A DNA stretch of 64,000 nt. It comes from Streptomyces rimosus (GTDB taxonomy: Bacteria; Actinomycetota; Actinomycetes; Streptomycetales; Streptomycetaceae). The stretch spans positions 8,993,001-9,057,000 of the forward strand of contig NZ_CP023688.1 of the NCBI RefSeq assembly GCF_008704655.1, in the 5' to 3' direction. A model generated the notes under the pieces. It had not been told where the DNA came from. It did not search any database and worked only from the letters and a program-made list of their open reading frames with translations. The position numbers were made by a program, and so were the translations under genes. Positions 1 through 7,468 of the stretch are shown here, one piece after another. How positions within the stretch are numbered: the stretch's first letter is position 1; the number at the start of each line of letters is the position of its first letter.

Positions 1-1
1 G

Positions 2-178
2 GCCGCGACCTGGGAGGCGCTGGGGCTCTGGGAGCGGGTCACCTCGCACCGCGCCCGCGTCCGGCTGACCCGGCTGCGCAGCCGCTTCGCGCGCTGCGAC
101 GCGATGGTGGCCCGGCAGATCGCCCAGGACACGGCGGAGGTGCTCGACGAGGCGCGCCGGCTGGCCTCCTGCGGCTGA
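2..178 (+). CDS. C-terminal fragment of an unidentified protein
   Basis: An open frame enters from the left edge and stops with TGA, giving the last 58 residues of a protein. The tail is helical, rich in Arg, Ala and Leu, with no membrane segment. The family is not recognised, and with the N-terminus outside the window no function is offered. Third-position GC is high, as expected for real Streptomyces coding sequence. Confidence 0.5.
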   Translation, partial: AATWEALGLWERVTSHRARVRLTRLRSRFARCDAMVARQIAQDTAEVLDEARRLASCG

Positions 179-323
179 GCGCGGGCCGCGGCGGGAGCCG
201 GTGCCGTACGGTTCCCGCCGCTGCGTGGCGCGGCCGGTGACGCGGCAGCGCGTCCCGCCCACCGGACCTCCGTGCCGCCCGGCCGGACCGTGACCGGGCA
301 GTTGCGTCTGGAGGAGGGACACT

Positions 324-1427
324 TTGCACATCGCGTACGGAGTACCGCTGGCGCCGATGACCACGCTGCACCTGGGAGGCCCGGCCACCGCCCTCGCCGA
401 ACTGAGGGACCTCGCGGACTTCCCCGCCGTCGTCGCCTGGGCGAACCGGTACGGCACCGCGCCCTTCTGCCTCGGGCACGGCAGCAACGTCCTCGTCAGC
501 GACGCGGGGAGCAGCCGCCCCGTACTGCGCCTGGCGACCCGCGGCGTCGAGGTGCGCGGGACCGCGCCCGACGGGCGGGTCCTGGTCGAGGCGCAGGTCG
601 GCCACCCGCTGCGGGACCTGGTCGAGACGACCGTCGAAGAGGGCCTGTCCGGGCTGGAGATGCTCAGCGGCATCCCCGGCACGGTCGGTGCCACCCCGGT
701 GCAGAACGTGGGCGCGTACGGCCAGGAGATCGGCGACTGCCTCGTGCGGGTACGGGCGTGGGACTGGAAGCTGGGCCGCGCGGTGACCCTGTCCGCCGCC
801 GAATGCGCCCTGGGCCACCGCACCAGCAAGTTCAAGGGAACCACCCGCTGGACGCTGCTCACCCTGGTCCTCGCGCTGCGGCCGTCCCTGCTGAGCGCAC
901 CCATCACCTACCGCAGCGTCGCCGGCGTCCTGGACGTCCCGGTGGGCAGCCGGGTGCCGCTCCGGGACGCCGCGCGGGCCGTGCTGACCGTGCGCCGCGG
1001 CAAGGGCATGGTGCTGGAGGACTCCGGCATCGACCACCGTACGGTCGGCAGCGTCTTCCTGAGCCCCGAGGTCACCGGCGCGCAGCAGGCGCGGCTGCGC
1101 GCGGCCGGTGCCCCGCTGAACTCCTTCCCCGACGGCTCGACCCGGGTCAGCGCCAGCTGGCTGATCCACCGGGCCGGTTTCGGGCTGCGGACGGCCGTCG
1201 CCGACGGCGTCCGCGTCTCCTCCCGGCACTACACGCTGGTCGCGCGGTCGGGCGCGAGCGCGGCCAGCTTCGGGCAGGCCGTCGGCACCGTGCACCGCGC
1301 CGTCCTGCGGCACACCGGCGTGGCGCTCACCTCAGAAGTCGACTTCCTCGGCGACTCGCGGACGTACCCGCCCGGTTGGCCGTCACCAGCAGCACCAGCA
1401 GGTACGGCCCGCCCACCACGCCCGTGA
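324..1427 (+). CDS. murB: UDP-N-acetylmuramate dehydrogenase (MurB-type flavoprotein), possible paralogue
   Basis: MurB reduces UDP-GlcNAc-enolpyruvate to UDP-MurNAc with NADPH and FAD in the cytoplasm, an early step of peptidoglycan synthesis. Visible family marks are GHGSN (51-55) and GIPGTVG (117-123) of the FAD site, the HRTSKFK segment (165-171) matching the YRxSxFK substrate loop, Ser243 in VGSVF (proton donor) and Glu338 in the C-terminal SEVDF. The start is a TTG with a strong GGAGGAGGG site a few bases upstream; the next ATG at 357 would remove the N-terminal strand. The last 30 or so residues run 101 bp into the 3' end of the opposing permease gene and look like read-through past the usual MurB end. 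The gene stands away from any division and cell wall cluster, so it may be a second copy. Family call is firm; role as paralogue is inference. Confidence 0.85.
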   Translation: MHIAYGVPLAPMTTLHLGGPATALAELRDLADFPAVVAWANRYGTAPFCLGHGSNVLVSDAGSSRPVLRLATRGVEVRGTAPDGRVLVEAQVGHPLRDLVETTVEEGLSGLEMLSGIPGTVGATPVQNVGAYGQEIGDCLVRVRAWDWKLGRAVTLSAAECALGHRTSKFKGTTRWTLLTLVLALRPSLLSAPITYRSVAGVLDVPVGSRVPLRDAARAVLTVRRGKGMVLEDSGIDHRTVGSVFLSPEVTGAQQARLRAAGAPLNSFPDGSTRVSASWLIHRAGFGLRTAVADGVRVSSRHYTLVARSGASAASFGQAVGTVHRAVLRHTGVALTSEVDFLGDSRTYPPGWPSPAAPAGTARPPRP

Positions 1428-2391
1428 CGACGCCCACCGGCAACTCCACGGGGGTGAAGGCGTGTTCCGCGACGAAGTCGGACACCAGCGTCACCAGCGC
1501 ACCCACCAGCGCCGACGCCGCCAGGGCCGGCCCGCCGTCGCGTACCAGGCGGCGGGCGACCGGCGCGGAGACCAGCGCCACGAACGCCACCGGGCCCGCC
1601 GCCGCGGTGGCCGTCGCCGCCAGCCCCACCCCGGTCAGCAGCAGCGCGAGCCGGCTCCGCTCGACCCACAGGCCCAGGCCCCGGGCCAGGTCGTCACCGA
1701 GGCACAGCACGTTCAGAGGACGGGCCAGCGCGGCAGCCGCCAGGGCCAGCGGCACCAGACAGCAGGCCAGCGTCGTGGTGTGCGTCCAGGTGCGGCCGCT
1801 GAGACTGCCGGTCAGCCAGATCAGCACCTGCTGCGCGTCCCAGACCGCCGCGCTGGTCATCAAGTACGAGACCAGGCTGGACAACAGGGCCGTCGCACCG
1901 ATCCCGACCAGCACCAGCCGTTGGCCGGACAGCCCGCCGCGCCACGACAGCAGATAGATCGCCACGGCGGTGACCAGCGCCCCGGCCAGCGCACCCGCCG
2001 AGACCGCCATACCGCCGAGCCCCAGCGCCACGATGCAGGTCGCGGCCGCCGCGCTCGCGCCGGAGGTGATGCCGATGACGTCCGGGCTGGCCAGCGGATT
2101 GCGTACCAGACTCTGGAAGATCGCGCCCGACATGCCGAACCCCAGACCGGCCAGCAGCCCGGTGAGCACGCGGGGGAGCCGGATGTCGAGGACGAACAAC
2201 TGGCTCTTCCAGTCCGCCCGGCCGGTGATCACACCGATCACCTCGGGCAGCGGTACGACGAAGTCGCCGACCACCAGCAGGGCGACGGCGGTCAGCAGCA
2301 CCGCCAGGGCCAGCACGACCACCACGGGACGGGCGCGCCGCCGTCGCACGGCGCCGCGGACGCTCCTGGTCCGCACGCTCACGGCCGTCAC
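1327..2391 (-). CDS. FecCD-family siderophore ABC transporter permease (second of pair)
   Basis: Integral membrane permease of an iron-siderophore importer, about 354 residues with around nine or ten hydrophobic helices, the normal FecCD size. FecCD marks include the RLPRVLTGLLAG segment after the first loop, SLVRNPLASPDVIG, and GPVAFVALVSAPVARRLV near the ATPase-coupling loop. The GTG start overlaps the stop of the upstream permease as GTGA, so the two are translationally coupled and probably form a heterodimer. The 3' end overlaps the MurB-type gene tail to tail. No ATP-binding subunit lies beside the pair in this window, so the importer must use an ATPase encoded elsewhere. Confidence 0.88.
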   Translation of the reverse strand: MTAVSVRTRSVRGAVRRRRARPVVVVLALAVLLTAVALLVVGDFVVPLPEVIGVITGRADWKSQLFVLDIRLPRVLTGLLAGLGFGMSGAIFQSLVRNPLASPDVIGITSGASAAAATCIVALGLGGMAVSAGALAGALVTAVAIYLLSWRGGLSGQRLVLVGIGATALLSSLVSYLMTSAAVWDAQQVLIWLTGSLSGRTWTHTTTLACCLVPLALAAAALARPLNVLCLGDDLARGLGLWVERSRLALLLTGVGLAATATAAAGPVAFVALVSAPVARRLVRDGGPALAASALVGALVTLVSDFVAEHAFTPVELPVGVVTGVVGGPYLLVLLVTANRAGTSASRRGSRLLR

Positions 2392-3473
2392 AGCGCCGCC
2401 CCCTTCCGGCTGCGCACCATGGCGATGAGGACCGGCGCGCCGATCGCCGCCGTCACGATGCCCACCTGCACCTCGGTCGGCCGGATCACCAGCCGCCCCA
2501 CCAGGTCCGCCAGCAGCACCAGCACCGGCGCCAGCACCATCGAATAGGGCAGCAGCCAGCGGTGATCGGCGCCGGTCAGCATGCGAGCCACATGCGGCAC
2601 CGCCAGCCCCACGAACCCGATCGGCCCGGCCATCGCGGTCGCCGTGCCGCTCAGCAGCACCACCGCGAGCGCCGCGGCCAGGCGTACGCGCACCACTCGC
2701 TGTCCGAGCGCCCTGGCCGTGTCGTCGCCCAGCGCCAGCAGGTTGAGCGACCGGCCCAGCGCCAGCGCCAGCACCGCGCCGGCCACCACGAACGGCGCCC
2801 CCTGCCAGGCCACCGCCTCGTCCCGCCCGGCCAGCGACCCGACCTGCCAGAACCGGAACTGGTCGAACGCGCTGACATTCAGAAGCAGTACGGCCTGGGT
2901 GGCCGACGTGAGGACCGCGGTCGTCGCCGTCCCGGCCAGGACAAGCTTCAGCGGGGTCGCCCCGCTCGCGCCCATCGAACCCACCGCGTACACCACCGCG
3001 GCGGAGACGGCCGCGCCCGCCAGCCCGAACCACACATAACCCGACAGCGAGGTGACCCCGAAGAAGTTGATCCCGGCGACCACGAAGAGCGCCGCACCCG
3101 AATTGACGCCCAGCACACCGGGATCGGCCAGCGCGTTGCGGGCGACGCCCTGCATCACCGCGCCCGCCAGCCCGAGCGCCGCCCCCGCCAGCAGCCCGAC
3201 GACGGTGCGCGGCAGCCGTAACGAGCGGATCACCAAGTGCTCGGTGTCGGACGGGTCGAAACGGAACAGGGCGTCCCCGACCGTATGCGCGGACAGCGGC
3301 TTGCTGCCCATCATCACGCCGGCCGTGGCCAGCGCCGCCAGGACGACGAGCGCCACCACGAGCCCGGCGGCCAGGCGTAACCGCCGGTGCGGCCAACGCC
3401 GGGGCGGGTCCGCGGGGTTCGCCCGCCCCGGCGGGGGCGGCGACTGAGTGATCTGTTCCGGTACATGTGCCAC
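2388..3473 (-). CDS. FecCD-family siderophore ABC transporter permease (first of pair)
   Basis: First permease of a ferric-siderophore importer. After a Pro-rich cytoplasmic tail it carries the family segments LRLPRTVVGLLAGAALG, NALADPGVLGVNSGAA and GPIGFVGLAVPHVARML, and about nine hydrophobic helices. Frame is open to an ATG at 3518, but that start would put the candidate iron box at 3487-3500 inside codons 7-11 and has only a weak ribosome site, so the in-frame GTG at 3473 is preferred as a probable leaderless start; the ATG remains possible. The gene diverges from the binding-protein gene and is coupled by a 4-base overlap to the second permease. Expression is expected to be repressed by iron through a DmdR/IdeR-type regulator. 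Confidence 0.85.
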   Translation of the reverse strand: MAHVPEQITQSPPPPGRANPADPPRRWPHRRLRLAAGLVVALVVLAALATAGVMMGSKPLSAHTVGDALFRFDPSDTEHLVIRSLRLPRTVVGLLAGAALGLAGAVMQGVARNALADPGVLGVNSGAALFVVAGINFFGVTSLSGYVWFGLAGAAVSAAVVYAVGSMGASGATPLKLVLAGTATTAVLTSATQAVLLLNVSAFDQFRFWQVGSLAGRDEAVAWQGAPFVVAGAVLALALGRSLNLLALGDDTARALGQRVVRVRLAAALAVVLLSGTATAMAGPIGFVGLAVPHVARMLTGADHRWLLPYSMVLAPVLVLLADLVGRLVIRPTEVQVGIVTAAIGAPVLIAMVRSRKGAAL

Positions 3474-3486
3474 AGCAGGACTATGG

Positions 3487-3500
3487 AAAGGCTGGCCTAA
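3487..3500. promoter_or_regulatory. Candidate DmdR/IdeR iron box
   Basis: Read on the minus strand the site is TTAGGCCAGCCTTT, matching 10 of 14 positions of the core of the actinobacterial iron-box palindrome (TTAGGCTAACCTAA). It sits between the divergent siderophore permease and binding-protein genes, the usual place for control by an iron-dependent DmdR/IdeR repressor. The match is imperfect and was scored by eye. Confidence 0.5.
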
Positions 3501-3563
3501 CTTCGCAAGGCCGTCCATGATCTTCGAGGGAAAGTGGTGCGAACCGACGAGAGAGGATCAGCC

Positions 3564-4559
3564 ATGCTGCACACCGACGGTGCGCCGTGGAGCCGGCGGC
3601 GGCTCCTGGCCGGTGCGGCGGCCGTGGGAGCGGGCCTGGTGAGCGCGGGCTGCGCCCGCCCGGCCGCTGCCCGCCCCGAAGGACCCCGGCGGTGGGCGTT
3701 CACCGACGACACCCGTACGTCCGTCGGCGCGCCCCGGCGGCCCCGTACGGTCGTGGCGTACGCGACCGCCGCGGCGGCCCTGTGGGAGTACGGCATCCGT
3801 GCCGTCGGCGTGTACGGGGGCATCCAGACCAGCGGCGGGGGCGTCAACACCGCCATCCTGGGCGGCGTCGACCTGGACCGGACCACGCTGCTCGGCCGCA
3901 CCTGGGGACAGGTCAACCTCGAAGTCCTGGGCAGGCTCGCCCCCGATCTCGTCGTCGACACCCTCCAGTTCGGTGCGCACCAGATAGAGCCCAACACCCT
4001 CGGTTTCGTAAGGCGGTTGGCCCCGGTCGTCGGCCTGGAGGTGTACCACACCGAGATCCCGCGGGCCGTCCACCGCTTCGCCCAGCTCGCCCACGCGCTC
4101 GGCGGCGAGGTCCGCGACCATGACCGTACGGCCTTCGAGGACGCCCGCCGCCGCCTGAAGAACACCATCAAGGCCCGCCCCCGCCTGCGCGTCCTGTTCG
4201 TCTCCGCGGACCCGGACGGCTTACGCGTGGCCCGCGAGGCATGGCCCGGCCTCCCCGACCTCAAGGGCCTCGGCCTCGATGTCGTCGTGCCGCCCACGGG
4301 CACCAGCGCCTACGCGCAGAAGCTCTCCTGGGAGGACGCCGACCGCTACCCCGCCGACCTGATCCTCATGGACGTCCGCACCAGCAGCCTCCAGCGCGAC
4401 CAGCTCGCCACCAACCGCGTCTGGCAGAGCCTCCCGGCCGTCCGCGCCGGCCAGACCGCCCCCTGGAACCCCGAGCCCGTCATGACGTACCCCGCCATGA
4501 CCCGCTTCTACAACGACCTGATCACGACACTGGAGCGCACCCACCGCCTGCCGGCCTGA
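3564..4559 (+). CDS. Siderophore-binding lipoprotein of an iron ABC importer
   Basis: Extracellular substrate-binding protein (FecB/FepB-like) that captures a ferric siderophore and delivers it to the FecCD permeases. The N-terminus is a twin-arginine lipoprotein signal: SRRRLLAGA, a hydrophobic stretch, then SAGC with Cys as the lipidated residue near position 22. The mature part begins with the typical strand before PRTVVAY and has the two-lobe layout with a central helix (WGQVNLEVLGRLAPDLVV). About 331 residues. An in-frame GTG at 3534 exists, but the ATG at 3564 has a GAGAGG site at good spacing and starts directly before the Tat motif. Diverges from the permease pair across the iron box; the cognate siderophore cannot be told from sequence. 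Confidence 0.87.
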   Translation: MLHTDGAPWSRRRLLAGAAAVGAGLVSAGCARPAAARPEGPRRWAFTDDTRTSVGAPRRPRTVVAYATAAAALWEYGIRAVGVYGGIQTSGGGVNTAILGGVDLDRTTLLGRTWGQVNLEVLGRLAPDLVVDTLQFGAHQIEPNTLGFVRRLAPVVGLEVYHTEIPRAVHRFAQLAHALGGEVRDHDRTAFEDARRRLKNTIKARPRLRVLFVSADPDGLRVAREAWPGLPDLKGLGLDVVVPPTGTSAYAQKLSWEDADRYPADLILMDVRTSSLQRDQLATNRVWQSLPAVRAGQTAPWNPEPVMTYPAMTRFYNDLITTLERTHRLPA

Positions 4560-4577
4560 CCGCCCGCCCTCCGGCCC

Positions 4578-5189
4578 TCACGCGCCCCGCCAGATGTTGT
4601 CGAAGGCCGCCTTCTCCACGGTCCGCCGCTGCCGTACGGATTCCAGCTCCACCACCGCCTCGTTGACGGCGGCGAGCACGGTCAGCACGGCGTCGTCGGC
4701 GATGTCGGGCGCCTCGTCGCCGTCGGCCGCCCGGTCGCGGATTCCGGCGGCGGCCGCGAGGGCGGCGAGGACCGGCTCGCCCGAGGCCCAGCGGTCGGCG
4801 GCGTGACGGCGGGCCGGTGAGTCGACCGGCTCCACCCGGCCGCCCCGCGCGGGCACCCACCGGCGACGGCGCCGGGCCATCTGTCCTTCCGCCACGAGCA
4901 CGCGCCGATAGACCTCCGACAGGCCGCGGCCCCGGCGCCACAGCCAGTCCTCGACCGACTCGTAGGGCTCCTGCCGTACCAGCGCGGCGGCGGCCTCGGA
5001 CAGCAGGGGATCGCCCGGCGGCCTGCCCCCGCCGGGCACGATGCGGTCGCCGTCCAGCGTGAGGGCGCCGGCCTCCAGCAGATCGATCACCTCGGCCCCG
5101 GCGAGCGCGAGCGACAGGTCGCCCGGCTCCACGGCGCGGCCGGCCCCCGCTTCCACGGCGGTGATCGACAGGTCCCGGGGTGTGGTCAT
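4578..5189 (-). CDS. GPP34 (GOLPH3/VPS74-like) family protein
   Basis: About 203 residues of the GPP34 family, whose eukaryotic members bind phosphatidylinositol 4-phosphate. Streptomyces encode many copies of unknown role. The family signature is in the first 45 residues: a short strand, then PGDLSLALAGAEVIDLLEAG and LTLDGDRIVP. The remainder is helical and Arg-rich (ARRRRRW), consistent with a peripheral protein that contacts membrane or nucleotide phosphate. The start ATG is in frame with a much longer open frame, but only from this point does the sequence look like the family. Convergent with the binding-protein gene, 18 bp apart; no functional link is implied. Confidence 0.75.
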   Translation of the reverse strand: MTTPRDLSITAVEAGAGRAVEPGDLSLALAGAEVIDLLEAGALTLDGDRIVPGGGRPPGDPLLSEAAAALVRQEPYESVEDWLWRRGRGLSEVYRRVLVAEGQMARRRRRWVPARGGRVEPVDSPARRHAADRWASGEPVLAALAAAAGIRDRAADGDEAPDIADDAVLTVLAAVNEAVVELESVRQRRTVEKAAFDNIWRGA

Positions 5190-5282
5190 CAGCGGCTCCG
5201 GAGTGCGGGCGTCGGGCGGGACAGCGCCGACTGTAACCGTGCCGGGCGGGCCGCACACGCCCTCCGTAAGGCGTAACCCGCC

Positions 5283-5784
5283 TTGATTGGCGCGCGGCTG
5301 GTGACCAAACACGGCCTGAGCCTGTCCCGACAGGCGATCAGCCGGCATCCGGCCGTCCTGGAATCCGCCGGTCTGGTCGCCACACGCCGCCAGGGCCGCT
5401 ACAGGTTCCACGACCTGAACACCCGGCCCCTGGAGCACATCGGCGCTGCGCTTCTGCACCGACGTCCTGGGCTTCCAGAAGAAGCACGACATCCCGATGG
5501 GCGAGGCCCGCTGGCTCACCCTCGTCTCCCCGGAGGCCCCCGACGGCACCGAACTCCTGCTGGAGCCCTCCGGCCATCCCGCGGTCCCGCCGTACAAGAC
5601 GGCCCTGGCCCAGGACGGCATCCCGGCCGCTTCCTTCGCCGTGGACGACGTCCGGGCGGAGTACGACCGGCTACGCGAGCTCGGGACGGAGTTCACCCAG
5701 GAGGCGCTGGAGGTGGGCGGTGTCACCACCGCGGTGCTGGACGACGCCTGCGGCAATCTGATTCTGATCGTGCAAGGGGCGTAG
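5283..5784 (+). pseudogene. Relic joining an ArsR regulator fragment to a truncated VOC (glyoxalase-fold) protein
   Basis: Two different gene remnants abut here. Roughly 5283-5445 encodes the core of an ArsR winged helix (SLSRQAISRH recognition helix, then VLESAGLV and the wing RRQGRYRFHDL) without N- or C-terminal parts. From about 5449, in another frame, the reading continues as a VOC-family protein from RFCTDVLGF through GEARWLTLVSPEAPDGTELLLEP to the normal C-terminus ending at 5784. The first 30 or so residues of the VOC protein and the end of ArsR are missing, so one deletion removed the junction between two genes that are often neighbours. No ribosome site precedes the VOC part. A functional short product from the ATG at 5497 is possible but unlikely. 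Confidence 0.7.
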
Positions 5785-5859
5785 GGGGCGTAGGGAGCGG
5801 GCGCGAGGCGGGTACGGGAGGCTTTCGGCCGAGGTGGCCGCCGCATCGTGCCCCCGGGA

Positions 5860-6378
5860 TCAGTGCTTCAGCGCGAACTTGAGGGCCACGATCAGCAGAC
5901 CGATCACGAGGTTGACCGCGTCGGTGAGGACCACTTGGCGCGGGACGGCGCCGGCGCGCCGCGCGGCAGCGGTGGCCCAGCCCATCTGGCTGATCAGCGC
6001 GACGGCGAGGGCGAGCCAAAACGCGCCCTGGATGTCGAGGCCCAGCAGGGGACTGACCAGCACGGCGACCGTGGACGGCACGGCGGCCTCCACGATGGGC
6101 CACTCCTCACGGCACACGTGCAGCACGGTCGCCCTGTTCAGGGTGCGCTGCGCCATACGGGCGCCGAAGAGCTGGGCATGGACGTGCGCCAGCCAGAAGA
6201 CGACCCCGGTGGCCAGCAGCAGCAACGCCAGCTCCAGCCTCGGGAAGGCGCCGAGCGTACTGGCCCCGACCACGACGGAGGCGGCGAGCAGCGAACCGTA
6301 GACGCCACCGGTGTAGTCGGCGTGCGTTCGACGTGCTGCCCTTCGCCCCCGAGCCTGCGCCCTGAACTTCTCCAGCAT
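5860..6378 (-). CDS. Small integral membrane protein of unknown function
   Basis: A 172-residue protein with a basic cytoplasmic N-terminus (RGRRAARRTH) and about five hydrophobic segments: near residues 25-45, 48-70, 100-118, 122-140 and 153-170. No catalytic motif is evident. Paired Arg and His between the second and third helices may face the cytoplasm. The family looks like conserved actinobacterial hypotheticals, and no role is claimed. It ends close to the relic gene and stands alone on its strand, so it is probably a single-gene transcript. Confidence 0.6.
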   Translation of the reverse strand: MLEKFRAQARGRRAARRTHADYTGGVYGSLLAASVVVGASTLGAFPRLELALLLLATGVVFWLAHVHAQLFGARMAQRTLNRATVLHVCREEWPIVEAAVPSTVAVLVSPLLGLDIQGAFWLALAVALISQMGWATAAARRAGAVPRQVVLTDAVNLVIGLLIVALKFALKH

Positions 6379-6473
6379 CCTTCGCCCCCGAGGTCAGCGA
6401 ACCGGACACGCGGCGCCCACCATCGTGCCGCTCTGTGCACGGCCAGGACAGCCTCAGCTCGGAAAGCCGGCGG

Positions 6474-7208
6474 CTACGGCTCCACGGCGGTCGGCTTCTC
6501 GGCCCGGAGGTCGCTGACGAAGCCGCCCTTGATCACGCGCATCCAGTAGGCGTGCGACCGGCTCGCCGGGGGAACGCCGGGGTTGCGCTCCAGCTTGCGG
6601 TCCATCGAGGTGGCTCCGGCCGGGGCGTCCCGCTGGAACGTGTAGGGGTGCCACAGGTCGATCTCGCTGCTGTAGAAGGGCTTGCGCTCCATCAGGAGAA
6701 CCCGGTCCGGGTTGCCCTGCGCGGGTTCCCAGGTGACGCGGACGGTGGCCGCGTCGAGCCGGGTGACGGACGTCAGCGCCGGCGCCTTCGGGATCAACGA
6801 GGAGGCGCCGGGCTTGACGGCGTCGCTGCGGATCGTGCGTGGCACGGACGGCTCGTAGTATTCCGGGTTCTCCAGCTTGCCGACCACGCTGAGCGTTTCG
6901 GGAGCCGGTCCCTGCCCGCCTGAACACGCGTCGACCTGGGCGACCTTCAGCCAGCCGCCGGAGAACCTCACGAAGTCCTCCTTCTGAACCGGCAGTTCGC
7001 GGGCGCTGCCGGCGACGACACCTCGCACGGAGTAGGCGTAGCGGGAGTCGTCGGAGCGGACCACCTGGTAGCTGCACCGGTCCACGGCCGCGGCGCGCGC
7101 GTCGATGGCGGGGGCCGACGGAGCCGCGGCGGCGACGCCCGCGCCCGAGGCAAGGGCCCCGAGACTCAGCGTGCAGGAGGCTATGGCGGCGGTGATACGA
7201 CGGGGCAT
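6474..7208 (-). CDS. Secreted protein of unknown function
   Basis: About 244 residues with a standard Sec signal peptide: MPRRITAA, a hydrophobic core and an Ala-rich cleavage region (GVAAAAPSAP, cut near residue 30). The mature part has two Cys (in DRCSYQV and DACSGG) that could form a disulfide, and a later stretch (ALTSVTRLDAATVRVTWEP) that resembles a fibronectin type III strand pattern. An in-frame ATG at 7229 exists, but the ATG at 7208 is preceded by GGAGGA and starts right at the signal peptide. No enzyme motif is recognised. Flanked by about 260 bp of non-coding DNA upstream. Confidence 0.65.
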   Translation of the reverse strand: MPRRITAAIASCTLSLGALASGAGVAAAAPSAPAIDARAAAVDRCSYQVVRSDDSRYAYSVRGVVAGSARELPVQKEDFVRFSGGWLKVAQVDACSGGQGPAPETLSVVGKLENPEYYEPSVPRTIRSDAVKPGASSLIPKAPALTSVTRLDAATVRVTWEPAQGNPDRVLLMERKPFYSSEIDLWHPYTFQRDAPAGATSMDRKLERNPGVPPASRSHAYWMRVIKGGFVSDLRAEKPTAVEP

Positions 7209-7468
7209 GCATCCTCCGGTGGCATTCAACGGCCCTGGGGAACCGGCGAACAGATGACGATCGGGAGCACCGATCGGGACGGGACGCTACCGGCAAATGA
7301 TGGTCAAGGCGATACCAAGGAGAAGTAAAGCCGGGGTTATGTGTCAACTTGGCTCACGTCGTGCTCCAGGCAACGAGTTGTCCTCCCGCAACTCGTCGGG
7401 GGAGTCGAAAGCGAGGGCCTGTACGGCGCCGGCAGGCGGCTGCCGAGGCCGGCGTGATCGCCGCGCTT

